DNA of 62,878 nucleotides, from positions 1 through 62,878 of the forward strand of contig JAQXBF010000040.1 in the NCBI GenBank assembly GCA_029252555.1. Reading direction: 5' to 3'. Every line of letters starts with the position of its first letter. Positions within the stretch are counted from its first letter, which is position 1. The notes under the pieces were generated by a model. The model made no database searches. It was not told the DNA's origin and worked only from the letters and a program-made list of their open reading frames with translations. Source of the stretch: Porticoccaceae bacterium. Lineage in GTDB: Bacteria > Pseudomonadota > Gammaproteobacteria > Pseudomonadales > Porticoccaceae. Positions 48,063-61,350 of this stretch are shown here, in pieces. The position numbers were made by a program, and so were the translations under genes.

Positions 48063-48632
48063 ATGTTAAGGATAATGATTTTGGCAGCCATACTGCTGAC
48101 CTCTATTGGCGCCCAGGCCTCTAATTTTGGTATTGGAATTTCCATAGAAGGAAGTGATAACCACGTTTATATCCCCTACATGCTCAACGATGATTGGATT
48201 TTGGAAGGTAGTTTTTACTATTCCAAACGAACTTACGACTATGATGAGTTTTTAACTCGATTTGAGGAGCGTGAGTTTGGTATTGGATTACTGAGAAAAC
48301 ATACTCTCAAAGAAAAGTCATTTTCGTATTACGGGTTGCGTGCGAGCTACGTTAAATCATCAAGATCAACATTTTTAGATTTCGCCTCTTTTGGGTTGAT
48401 GTTGGTGGTAGATTTTCGTGAAGGCTCCTTTGCTAGTGCCGATGGATACTCACTTGAACACACTTTTGGTATTGCTTACGAGGTAACAGACAATTTCAGT
48501 ATTGCCGCAGAGGTTGCATGGAAATACATGGACTTGGAGAGTAAACAAACAAGCCTTGGTGAGGCGATTTTGACTCCTCTGCAAGACAGCAATAGCACGG
48601 AAACCCGTTTGGCACTGAGATATTTCTTCTAG
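48063..48632 (+). CDS. Outer-membrane beta-barrel protein (probable)
   Basis: 189 residues: signal peptide (about 1-19, ending AQA), then alternating amphipathic strands (YIPYMLNDDWILEGSFYYSK, FGIGLLRKHTL, YYGLRASYVKS). The C-terminal Phe (LALRYFF) is the usual outer-membrane insertion signal. It resembles small OmpW/OmpA-like barrels of about eight strands. No specific family is claimed. Confidence 0.68.
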   Translation: MLRIMILAAILLTSIGAQASNFGIGISIEGSDNHVYIPYMLNDDWILEGSFYYSKRTYDYDEFLTRFEEREFGIGLLRKHTLKEKSFSYYGLRASYVKSSRSTFLDFASFGLMLVVDFREGSFASADGYSLEHTFGIAYEVTDNFSIAAEVAWKYMDLESKQTSLGEAILTPLQDSNSTETRLALRYFF

Positions 48633-48686
48633 TGAGAGGCTAAGGGCGGGAGCGCAGCCGTCTAGCGCCCCTTGCAGTTGATCAGG

Positions 48687-49070
48687 CTAGATAACCAAAA
48701 TGCCATCGATTTCAACCTGAGCCCCTTTGGGCAATTCATTCACACCAATCGCGGCGCGTGCTGGGAAGGGCTCTTGAAAATGCTGCCCCATGATTTCATT
48801 GACCACGGGAAAGTGACTGAGGTCGGTGAGAAAGATATTGAGTTTTACTATATTGCTGAGATCACCGCCGGAGGCTTCGCAGACCGCATGCAAATTTTTG
48901 AATACCTGATTGATCTGTGCGCCAATATCGCCATCGACCAAGGCCATGGTCTCTGGATCAAGGGGAATTTGCCCTGACAAATAGACGGTGTTATTGGCCT
49001 TAACAGCCTGCACATAGGTGCCTATGGCGGCTGGGGCGCTATCTGTGTGGATAATGGCTTTGTTGGTCAT
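48687..49070 (-). CDS. ridA: RidA-family enamine/imine deaminase
   Basis: 127 residues of the YjgF/Rid family, which hydrolyse reactive enamines from PLP enzymes. The signature region [16 protein letters not shown], the Arg in [23 protein letters not shown] and the Glu there are present. It lies downstream of spoT after 20 bases, as in many gammaproteobacteria. Confidence 0.94.
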   Translation of the reverse strand: MTNKAIIHTDSAPAAIGTYVQAVKANNTVYLSGQIPLDPETMALVDGDIGAQINQVFKNLHAVCEASGGDLSNIVKLNIFLTDLSHFPVVNEIMGQHFQEPFPARAAIGVNELPKGAQVEIDGILVI

Positions 49071-49090
49071 CTATTTTTCCTTTCGTAAAG

Positions 49091-51205
49091 TTATTTATTC
49101 TTCACTCGATACACACGGCGCACCGGTTTGAGGCTGCGAACTCGGCGCAGAATATCGGCGAGGTGAATACGGTCCCTTACGATCAGTACCACGTCGACGA
49201 TGCTGGTAAAGGCATCTTTTTCAGTCATGCTGATATTTTCAATGGTAGCATCTTCCTCGGTCATTCTTGAGGCCAGCGCGGCGATAAAACCACGCTCTGG
49301 AGTGATCTCTACTTTCACCTCGACGGGGAATTCGCCTTTAACCACGGTGGACCAGCTGAGCGCCATGCTCTTCTCTGGGTTGTTGCGTATCTCTTTTAGA
49401 TTACGGCAGGACTCAAGGTGAATGACCAGCCCTTTACCTGGAGTCACATGGCCTAGAATGGGGTCGCCAGGAATTGGGTGACAGCAGCGTGCATATTGAA
49501 CCAGCAACCCTTCGGAGGCGTCTATCACAACGGGCAATGTGGAGTTTCTTTTGCCGTCAGCTATTTTACGCTTGGCTGGCGGGACTAAAAGGTTGGCGAC
49601 GGCAAAGGGTACGCTGTTACCCAAACCAATTTGCTGAAGAACATGCTCGAAGGTTGGTGCTCCTGTCTCTCTTAACAGGCTTTTGATCTGAGATTTTTTC
49701 AGCTCTTTGTACTTGGTGCCTAAATTAGCCAATGCCTGATCGAGTAGGCGTTTACCTAGATCAACCGACTCGTCGTGCTGCTGGTTTTTAAGGAAGTGGC
49801 GTATGGCACTGCGGGCCCTGGCGGTGACTACAAAATTTAGCCAGTTAGGATTGGGCTGCGCGCCAGCGGTACTGATAATTTCAATTTTTTGGCCACTCTG
49901 CAGATGCTCGGATAACGGTGTGAGCTGGCCGTCAACGCGGCAGGCAATACAGCGATCTCCAAGACCGGTATGCACCGAGTAAGCAAAATCGATGGCCGTA
50001 GCGCCAGAGGGCAATTCGACAATAGTGCCTTTGGGGGTGAAAACATAAATCTCGTCTGGGAATAAATCTGCTTTAACGTGCTCGAGGAATTCTAAGGAAT
50101 CTCCCGCTTGCTTTTGCATTTCTAGAAGGCCCTGAACCCAGCGCGTCGCGCGCCTCTGCTGGCCATCGATATTCTGCTGACCAGACTTGTATTCCCAATG
50201 GGCAGCAATACCATAGTTGGCCATTCTTTCCATTTCTTTGGTACGTATTTGCACTTCAATCACCACGCCGTGCATGCCTACCAATACGGTATGCAGTGAC
50301 TGGTAACCATTGGCTTTAGGTATGGCAATATAGTCTTTAAATTCTCCTGGCACTGGTTTGAAAATATTGTGCATGATGCCAAGTGTTCTGTAGCACTCAT
50401 CGACATCGTCGACCACAAGCCTGAAGGCGAATACATCCATAATGTCGCGGAAAGACTTTTTCTTTTCGCGCATCTTGCGGTAAATGCTCCACAGATGTTT
50501 TTCGCGACCTTTTACGGTGGCGTGAAATGATTCATTTTCCAGTCGCAGTTCAATGGCCTGATGAATTTCGGCGACAATTTCTTTGCGGTTTTTGCGAGCG
50601 GCAGCCATTGCTTCGCGCAGGCGACGGTGGCGCAACGGATACATGGCGGCAAAGCCGAGGTCTTCGAACTCAAGACGAATATCATTGATACCCAGACGCT
50701 GGGCAATTGGGGCGTAGATATCGAGAGTTTCTCGAGCGATGCGTCGGCGCTTTTCTGGGGCCAGTACACCCAGAGTGCGCATATTGTGCAGCCGGTCTGC
50801 CAGTTTGACCAATACCACGCGAATATCTCGCGACATGGCTAGGGTCATTTTCTGGAAGCTCTCAGCTTGCTGCTCGGCTTTGGATTCAAATTCTATTTCG
50901 GTGAGCTTGCTGACACCGTCAACCAGGTCGGCTACGGTGCGGCCAAAGCGCCGGCTGATTTGGCCTTTGGTCACACCGGTATCTTCAATAACATCATGCA
51001 GCAATGCGGCGATTAGGCTCTCGTGATCCATATGCATATCGGCGAGGATATTGGCTACGGCGAGGGGGTGAGTGATATAGGGGTCACCACTTTGGCGCAT
51101 CTGTCCTGAATGGCATTGCTCGGAGTAGCTGTAGGCACGCTCGACTTTTTTAACTTCTTTGACGTCGAGGTAAGAGGAGAGCTTGTCGGTGAGTACTGTG
51201 AGCAC
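49091..51205 (-). CDS. spoT: Bifunctional (p)ppGpp synthetase/hydrolase SpoT
   Basis: 704 residues. The HD hydrolase domain (about 20-150) has ITHPLAVANILADM and ALLHDVIEDTGV. The synthetase domain (about 200-340) has RIVY-like motifs and GEFKDYIAIPKANGYQSLHT. TGS (DEIYVFTPKGTIVELP) and C-terminal ACT domains follow. The intact HD site and the place in gmk-rpoZ-spoT-ridA mark it as SpoT, not RelA. It begins 47 bases after rpoZ. Confidence 0.97.
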   Translation of the reverse strand: MLTVLTDKLSSYLDVKEVKKVERAYSYSEQCHSGQMRQSGDPYITHPLAVANILADMHMDHESLIAALLHDVIEDTGVTKGQISRRFGRTVADLVDGVSKLTEIEFESKAEQQAESFQKMTLAMSRDIRVVLVKLADRLHNMRTLGVLAPEKRRRIARETLDIYAPIAQRLGINDIRLEFEDLGFAAMYPLRHRRLREAMAAARKNRKEIVAEIHQAIELRLENESFHATVKGREKHLWSIYRKMREKKKSFRDIMDVFAFRLVVDDVDECYRTLGIMHNIFKPVPGEFKDYIAIPKANGYQSLHTVLVGMHGVVIEVQIRTKEMERMANYGIAAHWEYKSGQQNIDGQQRRATRWVQGLLEMQKQAGDSLEFLEHVKADLFPDEIYVFTPKGTIVELPSGATAIDFAYSVHTGLGDRCIACRVDGQLTPLSEHLQSGQKIEIISTAGAQPNPNWLNFVVTARARSAIRHFLKNQQHDESVDLGKRLLDQALANLGTKYKELKKSQIKSLLRETGAPTFEHVLQQIGLGNSVPFAVANLLVPPAKRKIADGKRNSTLPVVIDASEGLLVQYARCCHPIPGDPILGHVTPGKGLVIHLESCRNLKEIRNNPEKSMALSWSTVVKGEFPVEVKVEITPERGFIAALASRMTEEDATIENISMTEKDAFTSIVDVVLIVRDRIHLADILRRVRSLKPVRRVYRVKNK

Positions 51206-51252
51206 TTGAGTGCTGCCCTCCTCTTTGGGCTGATCTCTCTTGCGAGAGTTTC

Positions 51253-51519
51253 TTAGGCGGCGGGCTCTTCTGGAACTTCAGTCGCTTCCTCAGAATCAAC
51301 GATCTCGTAGTCTTGGACCACTTCAGTCAGGATATCTGCTGTGACCAGACCCTGTTCGATTTCGCGCAGAGCAATTACTGTTGGCTTATCGTTCTCTTCG
51401 TCAACCAGAGGGGGACGACCCTCAGTTGCAATTTGACGCGCGCGCTTGGAACCGACCATGACCAATTCAAAACGGTTATCTACATGTTCCAAACAATCTT
51501 CTACAGTAATACGTGCCAT
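51253..51519 (-). CDS. rpoZ: RNA polymerase omega subunit
   Basis: 88 residues. The N-terminal [19 protein letters not shown] and the segment [12 protein letters not shown] are diagnostic. It supports assembly of beta prime and links to ppGpp binding on the polymerase, which fits its place next to spoT. Preceded by gmk. Confidence 0.97.
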   Translation of the reverse strand: MARITVEDCLEHVDNRFELVMVGSKRARQIATEGRPPLVDEENDKPTVIALREIEQGLVTADILTEVVQDYEIVDSEEATEVPEEPAA

Positions 51520-51612
51520 CTTTTTTCCGCCAAACGTAATAAATTAATGAAAAAGTAATAAAGTGCCCAGCCTAACGCTGAGCGGGTCGGCAAGTTTACC
51601 TGTTGCGGAGGG

Positions 51613-52221
51613 TTACGACAATAAATCTAGCAGTAATTTTTCATGGCCGTGAACAGAGGTTTTGCAGCGCTGTGCGGTGATAATGGCCTCTAATTCGTGG
51701 CGAGCCACATCGAAGTCATCATTGACCACCAAATAGTCGGCCTCGATATAATGGCTCATCTCTTCGGTGGCGGCGGCAATGCGCTGCTCAATCACTTGCA
51801 TTTCATCTTGACCGCGGCCATTAAGGCGCTCCCGCAGGGCCTGTTTACTAGGAGGCAAAATAAAGATGCTCTTGCTCTGGGCAAACTTATGGCGCACCTG
51901 CTCGGCGCCCTGCCAATCGATTTCCAGAATTACGTCGGTACCACTATTCAAGGTATCTTGCACCCATTGCTCCGAGGTGCCGTAGAAATTGCCAAACACT
52001 TCGGCATGTTCGAGAAAGGCATTGCCCTCTTCCATGCGAACAAACTGCTCTTGGCTTACAAAATGATAGTTCACACCATCTTCTTCACCGGGCCGACAGG
52101 CTCTGGTGGTATGGGAAACTGAGGCTTGAATATTGTCCATCCGCGCAAGAATCTCTGAGACCAGGCTGGTTTTGCCTGCGCCGGAGGGTGCGGAAATAAT
52201 AAATAATGTGCCTTTGCCCAT
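51613..52221 (-). CDS. gmk: Guanylate kinase
   Basis: 202 residues. P-loop SAPSGAGKTSLV (about 9-20) and the GMP-binding SHTTRACRPGEEDGVNYHFV are clear. It phosphorylates GMP to GDP. It lies between the nuclease-like gene and rpoZ. Confidence 0.97.
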   Translation of the reverse strand: MGKGTLFIISAPSGAGKTSLVSEILARMDNIQASVSHTTRACRPGEEDGVNYHFVSQEQFVRMEEGNAFLEHAEVFGNFYGTSEQWVQDTLNSGTDVILEIDWQGAEQVRHKFAQSKSIFILPPSKQALRERLNGRGQDEMQVIEQRIAAATEEMSHYIEADYLVVNDDFDVARHELEAIITAQRCKTSVHGHEKLLLDLLS

Positions 52222-52265
52222 AGTGCTCGATTACCTGTATTTTGCGGACTCTATCTGGAGACTAA

Positions 52266-53111
52266 TTATTCCAGATTATCTCTGCGCTGTAATAAAAATT
52301 TTAGCTGCTGGGTTTGTGGGTCAAAGATACGATTGAGGCAATCGGCTAGACGAATGCCCGCCATCAGTATCCTCTGCTCAATAATAGGTTTGTTGCGCTG
52401 AATGTAGGCACGGCTAATTATGGTGCGGGCCTTTTGGGTTTCGGGACTAAAGTTGTATACCTGTGCCCGAAGTGCTTTTGATTCACGGGCCCATTCCCAA
52501 AAGTGACTATTCTGCCACTGGGCCATTTCTTGAGCGGTCGCCCGATCTAGCATTTGGGCATATTGTTGCGACGCTTTGTTTGCTGTAGCTAGAATCAAAC
52601 TATCCCAGACCTGATTTAGGTTAACGTTCTTTGGCTTGCTGGGCCATTTCACTTGAATGTTATTGCCCCCGCGATCATCTCGTCTGCCAACATGCAGTGG
52701 CTGGTGAATATCTGCGACAAAGTGCATAAAGAAGCTCAGTGCTTCAAGTTGTTGTCTGTTACTGAGCTGAGGGTTTTGTAGCTGTGCATAAAAATGTTCC
52801 AGCGCGGAAACCACGTCCCCATCTTTGTGGCGCAGGAAATCAGAAAATAGCTCGCGGTCGTCAATGCTGATGTAGTGCCAGTATTTTGATTGCTCCCAGG
52901 CGGGCAAGTGACGAATTCGATCTGGCCACAGAGAGCGGCTACCCAAATCGCCATTGTCGGTTATCCGCTTAATGGCCATGGCGGTTTTATCACTGAGGTG
53001 GTTTTCAGCGACGCTGGTAACCATAAGGTGCCCATCGACACCGAATGAAAACGATGGGCTGCTGAACAATGCCATACTGACAAGCAGGGCTGGTGCCAGA
53101 AAGCGGATCAT
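52266..53111 (-). CDS. S1/P1-family nuclease with altered zinc ligands
   Basis: 281 residues; signal peptide about 1-22. By alignment to P1 nuclease, H28, D64 (WPDRIRH), H79 (WHYISID), H130, D134 and H140 (MHFVADIHQPLH) and D170 are kept. Phe23 stands for the N-terminal Trp1 and Asn166 (NLNQVWD) for the zinc ligand His149. The Trp acts through backbone atoms in P1, so Phe may be tolerated if cleavage exposes it. Loss of His149 should weaken the second zinc. It overlaps the yicC end by 4 bases. Confidence 0.87.
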   Translation of the reverse strand: MIRFLAPALLVSMALFSSPSFSFGVDGHLMVTSVAENHLSDKTAMAIKRITDNGDLGSRSLWPDRIRHLPAWEQSKYWHYISIDDRELFSDFLRHKDGDVVSALEHFYAQLQNPQLSNRQQLEALSFFMHFVADIHQPLHVGRRDDRGGNNIQVKWPSKPKNVNLNQVWDSLILATANKASQQYAQMLDRATAQEMAQWQNSHFWEWARESKALRAQVYNFSPETQKARTIISRAYIQRNKPIIEQRILMAGIRLADCLNRIFDPQTQQLKFLLQRRDNLE

Positions 53112-53971
53112 TCGATATTTTGAATCTGCTCGCGCATTTGTTCGATTAAGACTTTGAGCTCGACAGAGGCTTGAGTGGTGGCGCCAGAGATGGATTTTGA
53201 GCCCAGAGTATTGGCTTCTCTATTTAATTCTTGCATTAAAAAATCCAGACGGCGGCCGATCGAATCATTGCTGGTCAGGGCCAGGCGTATTTCACTGATA
53301 TGAGCTTCGAGACGATCCAGTTCTTCGTCCACATCGGCGCGGCTGGAAATAATCACCATCTCTTGCTCTAGGCGATCTTCGTCCAGCTGTGCCTTCAGAT
53401 CTTCCAGCTTTTCATGCAGACGCTTTCGCTGGTGCTCTAAAATACTGGGTAGGTCTTGGCGCACCATGGCTATCTGACTCTCTATGCCTTTGAGCCGCTG
53501 CTCGATCATATCAGCTAACTTGTCCCCTTCGCGCTGGCGACCTTCGAGAAGTTGTTCAACGGTGCCTGTAAAAGCTTGGATAGCAGCTTTGTGAAGGCTC
53601 TCAGCATCAATTTCCTGATCTTTAAGAATACCGGGCCAGCGCATAATATCCAGTGGTGACACGGGGGCCGGGTTCTGCAGTTGGGCGGCGACTTTTTCGG
53701 CAATATTGATATAACGTTTAGCCAGCTTTAGATCGGCACTGACCGTGGCGTCGCTATTGTTAAAGTTTACCTGTACTGAGCAGTCGACTTTGCCGCGGGC
53801 AAGCTTTTTGCGGGCTATTTCTCGCAGGGGCATTTCAAGTTCACGCATTGTCTCGGGCAGTCGAAAACCGGCCTCTAGAAAACGATGGTTCACTGAGCGC
53901 AGTTCACAGGTGACTGAGCCCCAGCTAAAATCTGTCGTATTTCTGGCAAATGCGGTCATGCTGCGAGGCAT
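53108..53971 (-). CDS. yicC: YicC-family protein (putative endoribonuclease)
   Basis: 287 residues from ATG 53971, nine bases after GGAG; the TTG four codons upstream forms part of that ribosome site. N-terminal SMTAFARNTTDFSWG and C-terminal FLMQELNREANTLGSKS are family hallmarks. Members are linked to RNA turnover in late growth. First gene of yicC-nuclease-gmk-rpoZ-spoT, divergent from rph. Confidence 0.93.
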   Translation of the reverse strand: MPRSMTAFARNTTDFSWGSVTCELRSVNHRFLEAGFRLPETMRELEMPLREIARKKLARGKVDCSVQVNFNNSDATVSADLKLAKRYINIAEKVAAQLQNPAPVSPLDIMRWPGILKDQEIDAESLHKAAIQAFTGTVEQLLEGRQREGDKLADMIEQRLKGIESQIAMVRQDLPSILEHQRKRLHEKLEDLKAQLDEDRLEQEMVIISSRADVDEELDRLEAHISEIRLALTSNDSIGRRLDFLMQELNREANTLGSKSISGATTQASVELKVLIEQMREQIQNIE

Positions 53972-54088
53972 AGTTTTCTCCAAGGGAAAAATTAATAGGG
54001 GGTCATCTTAACAAAGGCGGCCAATGGGTTGGTAGATTTGCTACAATCCCACAAAATTTTTTATAGCCCCCATTCTTAGGAAACGAAT

Positions 54089-54808
54089 ATGAACAGACCT
54101 AGTGGCCGACGCCCAGAACAGCTCCGACAAGTAAAGATCACTCGCGACTTCACCTGCCATGCCGAAGGCTCTGTGTTAGTGGAGTTTGGCAATACCAAAG
54201 TGATTTGTACGGCGAGCGTTGATAATGGGGTACCTAGATTTTTGCGCGGTTCAGGGCAGGGTTGGGTGACGGCGGAGTACGGTATGTTGCCACGCTCGAC
54301 TAATAGCCGAATGGGTCGCGAAGCTGCCCGTGGCAAGCAGAGTGGGCGCACGCAGGAAATCCAGCGTTTGATTGGCCGATCTCTGCGCGCTGCGGTTGAC
54401 CTAAAGCAGCTGGGTGAGCACACCATCAATATTGATTGCGATGTGATTCAGGCTGATGGCGGCACTAGAACCGCTTCTATTACTGGCGCCTGTGTGGCAC
54501 TGGTTGATGCTATCCGCTATTTGCAGCGCAAAAAAGCCATTGCTGGTAATCCTCTGGTGGGTATGATTGCCTCTGTTTCTGTGGGTGTTTATAAAGGCGA
54601 AGCGGTGCTAGATCTTGATTATGCAGAGGACACTAATGCAGAGACTGATATGAATGTTGTGATGAACAGCGATGGCGGTTTTATCGAGGTTCAGGGCACT
54701 GCAGAGGCAGCACCATTTAGTGCGGAAGAGTTGAATCAGATGTTAGAACTGGCCAAGCAGGGGATTGCGGATCTTGTGCGTGTACAGCAGATGGCTCTGG
54801 CCCAATAA
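54089..54808 (+). CDS. rph: Ribonuclease PH
   Basis: 239 residues. Phosphorolytic trimming of tRNA 3' ends. Family motifs [28 protein letters not shown]-like [12 protein letters not shown] and [16 protein letters not shown] are present. It lies upstream of pyrE, the same pair as in Escherichia coli, where rph is damaged in K-12; here it is intact. Confidence 0.97.
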   Translation: MNRPSGRRPEQLRQVKITRDFTCHAEGSVLVEFGNTKVICTASVDNGVPRFLRGSGQGWVTAEYGMLPRSTNSRMGREAARGKQSGRTQEIQRLIGRSLRAAVDLKQLGEHTINIDCDVIQADGGTRTASITGACVALVDAIRYLQRKKAIAGNPLVGMIASVSVGVYKGEAVLDLDYAEDTNAETDMNVVMNSDGGFIEVQGTAEAAPFSAEELNQMLELAKQGIADLVRVQQMALAQ

Positions 54809-54852
54809 TTGCTGGTGACCATTAAAGAAGATCAGGATTAAAGAAGTTGACT

Positions 54853-55494
54853 ATGAATAATTACAAAACTAAGTTTATTGATAACGCGCTAGACAGTGGT
54901 GCCTTAAAGTTTGGCCAGTTCAGGCTTAAATCTGGCCGACTCTCACCCCATTTCTTTAATGCGGGGGAGTTTTATCGCGGTAAGGCGCTGGTAGCACTGG
55001 GCCAATGCTACGCTGCGGCTATTGTCGATTCGGGCATTGAGTTTGATGTCTTGTTTGGGCCAGCTTATAAAGGTATTACATTGGCGGCGGCTACCTCAAT
55101 TGCTCTCGCCGAGCACCATGACCGGGATGTGCCATACTCTTTTAATAGGAAAGAGGCCAAGTCTCATGGTGAGGGCGGTACCATTGTTGGGGCGCCTCTT
55201 GAAGGCAGGGTTTTAATTATTGATGACGTGATTACGGCGGGCACTGCGATTAGAGAAGTGATGGCGATGGTGGCGCAAGCTGGTGCCAAAGCGGCTGGTG
55301 TTGTGATTGGTGTTGACCGCAAAGAGCGAGGCAACGGTCTGTCCTCGGCTATACAAGAAGTTGAGCAGCAGTTTAAAGTTCCTGTGGTTAGCATTATTGA
55401 TATTGATGATATTTTGACTTACCTCGAAGCTAAACCAGATATGAATCTTTTGGTTCAGCAGATTAAGGAATATAGGAAAGAGTACGGCGTATGA
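54853..55494 (+). CDS. pyrE: Orotate phosphoribosyltransferase
   Basis: 213 residues from ATG 54853; a TTG two codons earlier is less likely. It makes OMP from orotate and PRPP. The catalytic loop [11 protein letters not shown] and the PRPP motif [13 protein letters not shown] are clear. The stop overlaps the ATG of the damaged gene at 55491 (ATGA). Confidence 0.96.
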   Translation: MNNYKTKFIDNALDSGALKFGQFRLKSGRLSPHFFNAGEFYRGKALVALGQCYAAAIVDSGIEFDVLFGPAYKGITLAAATSIALAEHHDRDVPYSFNRKEAKSHGEGGTIVGAPLEGRVLIIDDVITAGTAIREVMAMVAQAGAKAAGVVIGVDRKERGNGLSSAIQEVEQQFKVPVVSIIDIDDILTYLEAKPDMNLLVQQIKEYRKEYGV

Positions 55495-56050
55495 TTAAAG
55501 CGGGACTGCTTCTGATATTGCTGCTGGCCAATGGGGCATTGGCAACAGAGCTTTACCGTTAACGCGATAGTGCGGGTATTGTTGTTACCGCAGATACCAT
55601 TCCGCCGTTGGCTGCCGCCGATGGCTATGAAATCGTCAATGAGAATGGCCATATTTTAAAGGTTGTGCGAGCGCAACAGCCGGTCAGTAACGATTCTCAG
55701 CAAAGCAAAGCAAACAAGACCAGTATCTGCTGCCTAGTTTTAGTGGTGTGACTGAGATTACTCAGCGTAAAGAGCGCAAGCTGGCGCTACTGGGATGGGA
55801 TATTCAGAACCTACAAAATAATTTAAATACTCTGGTGGTTAGGGAAGAGACATTGCTGTCTGAAGCGGCTAGCAGTGAAATGGCTGGTAAGGCGGCGGCC
55901 TCTGGGCTTGTTCAGCAGATTGATCGAGCTCAGTTAGATCGGGCTGAGATGCAAAAAATGCTGGTGGATCGCCAGCATGACCTAGGGGTTATTGAAGCTC
56001 TCTATCGCAGTTATGAAGTGCGTTTGAGTCAGCTGCTGGCTGATCAATAA
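55491..56050 (+). pseudogene. Signal-peptide protein (DUF4124-like), broken
   Basis: ATG 55491 overlaps the pyrE stop. It reads a signal peptide (about 1-18), ATELYR, then TAA at 55560, then RDSAGIVVTADTIPPLAA and NENGHILKVV. After about 55710 a one-base shift is needed to read on into GVTEITQRKERKLALL and a helical coiled-coil-like tail (to TAA 56048). TAA probably replaces a Tyr codon in LYR-Y-RDSAG. Intact relatives next to pyrE are exported proteins of unknown role. Confidence 0.72.
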
Positions 56051-56114
56051 CGCTTTTGATAAGAGGCATTTTAGAGGGAGCCGTTTTAGAAAAGGTTATA
56101 TTATAAAGCTCAGG

Positions 56115-56701
56115 CTAATCGAACATCTGTGCAGTCAGCAGAGACCAGTGCTCTTGCCAGTGTTCTGTAGGCAGCTGCTTAAAGCCACTGCGCACAAACT
56201 GGCTGATTTTTCCCTCTGCAGTGACTAGCATCAAATTGGCGGCAACGCTGATGGGCACGCTTAGTTTCAATCCATCTCTTATTTCAGCTTCGCGCAAAGT
56301 CTGCTTAAGCTGTGATTCCAGACGATCAAAAAACTGCGCCATGCGGTCATGGAGCCTATCTGTTTCCCCGGTCAGGGCATCGCCATTCAGTATTCTGGTA
56401 ATGCCTGGATTCTTTTCACTAAAGGCCAATACCAGGCTGAGAATGCGATAGCACTGGTTAACAGCATCGGGATCATCGGCGATGATGGTACGAACCCGCG
56501 CAAAGATGGTCTCTTCGATAAAATCGATAAGACCTTCGTACATTCGAGTCTTGCTGGGGAAGTGGCGATAGAGTGCAGCTTCTGACACACCAAGTTCTGC
56601 AGCAAGGGCCGCGGTAGTAATGCGCCCTCCCCGCGACACTTCAAGCATACGCGCCAGCGCCTGTAATATTTCCTGTGCTCGAGAACCTCTTTTGCCCGCC
56701 A

Positions 56702-56702
<1 letters not shown>
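56115..56702 (-). CDS. slmA: Nucleoid occlusion factor SlmA (TetR family)
   Basis: 195 residues from ATG 56702, which overlaps the argB stop (TGATG). The helix-turn-helix TTAALAAELGVSEAALYRHFPSK is typical. SlmA binds chromosomal sites and blocks FtsZ over the nucleoid. The place after argB and near coaBC-radC matches other gammaproteobacteria. Confidence 0.93.
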
Positions 56703-60039
<3,337 letters not shown>

Positions 60040-60072
60040 TGTAATGAATGGCCCAGTATCTGGAGGTTTAGA

Positions 60073-61269
60073 CTAAAGCTTAAGGTGGTTAACCATATGC
60101 TCAAGAATATCCCTCGCTAACTGCGCCTTGCTCCTTTTGCTAAATACCTTGGATGAGTCGGCATCGATCCAGCTGACTTCATTGTCGTCTGCATTAAAAC
60201 CTACGTCACCGCGGGAGACGTCGTTGGCAATAATGGCGTTTAAATTTTTGCTTGCCAGTTTGTCTCTGGCATAGGACTCGATATCCTGAGTCTCTGCGGC
60301 AAACCCCAGCACAAACAGATTGGGATTAGCGGCGGATACAGTAGCGACAATATCCGGGTTTTTCTCCAGATTGATGGTCATCTGCTCGCCCTGTTTTTTA
60401 ATCTTTTGCTCTGCCACAGTGCTGGCTCTGTAATCTGCGACCGCGGCTGCGGCGATAAATACATCAGCGTCAGTGGCAGCCTCAAGGGAGGCACTTAACA
60501 TTTCATCTGCTGAGGTTACCGCAGTCAGCTGACAGCGCTCCGGTGGCGCCAGGCTAACTGGGCCAGAAATAAGCGTTACTTTGGCTCCGGCTTCAGTTGC
60601 TGCCTGGGCAAGGGCATAGCCCATTTTCCCTGAGCTGTGGTTGCTGATATAACGTACGGGGTCCAGCGCTTCGCGGGTGGGCCCTGCGGTAATTACCACT
60701 TTTTTACCTGCCAGCAGGCCATTCTCAAATAGGCTGATAGCTCTCTCAACGATGTCGTCGGGCCGCTGCATTCTGCCGGGGCCAACATCACCGCAGGCTT
60801 GAATGCCTGCATCAGGGCCGATAATGCATACCCCGCGCTCTTGCAGTGTGGCTATATTAGCCAGACTTGCTGGATGTGCCCACATAGCTTGGTTCATCGC
60901 TGGCGCAATGACCACCATAGCCGGTGTAGCCAGATGTATGGCACTCAATAAGCTATCGGCGCGGCCATGAACCATATTGGCAATGAAGTCGGCGCTGGCT
61001 GGCGCTATTAGAAGCAGGTCTGCCCAGCGGGCAAGTTCGATATGACCCATCCCGGCTTCGGCTTCTGAGTCGAGAAGTTCGATATGCACTGGATTGCCTG
61101 ACAGGGCCTGCATAGTCAGGGGACGAATAAATTCTCCGGCCGCTGGTGTCATTACCACACGTACCTCGGCACCTTGGTCTTGCAGGCGCCGAACGACCTC
61201 TGCACTTTTATAGGCGGCGATACCGCCGGTGACGCCAAGAATTATTCTTTTGTTTGACAGGCTGCTCAT
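60073..61269 (-). CDS. coaBC: Phosphopantothenoylcysteine decarboxylase/synthetase CoaBC
   Basis: 398 residues. The N-terminal flavoprotein half (CoaC) has GVTGGIAAYKSAEVVRRL, LLIAPASADFIANM and VIAPAMNQAMW. The C-terminal half (CoaB) has VVITAGPTREALDPVRYI and NHSSGKMGYALA. It makes 4'-phosphopantetheine for CoA. dut, which usually lies between it and algC, is missing. Confidence 0.96.
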   Translation of the reverse strand: MSSLSNKRIILGVTGGIAAYKSAEVVRRLQDQGAEVRVVMTPAAGEFIRPLTMQALSGNPVHIELLDSEAEAGMGHIELARWADLLLIAPASADFIANMVHGRADSLLSAIHLATPAMVVIAPAMNQAMWAHPASLANIATLQERGVCIIGPDAGIQACGDVGPGRMQRPDDIVERAISLFENGLLAGKKVVITAGPTREALDPVRYISNHSSGKMGYALAQAATEAGAKVTLISGPVSLAPPERCQLTAVTSADEMLSASLEAATDADVFIAAAAVADYRASTVAEQKIKKQGEQMTINLEKNPDIVATVSAANPNLFVLGFAAETQDIESYARDKLASKNLNAIIANDVSRGDVGFNADDNEVSWIDADSSKVFSKRSKAQLARDILEHMVNHLKL

Positions 61270-61350
61270 TAATCGTCCAGACAGGCCATAGGAAGGGCGT
61301 TAAGATAACATTTTGTAATGCAATTCTGTAGTTCTAAATAAGGACTCACT

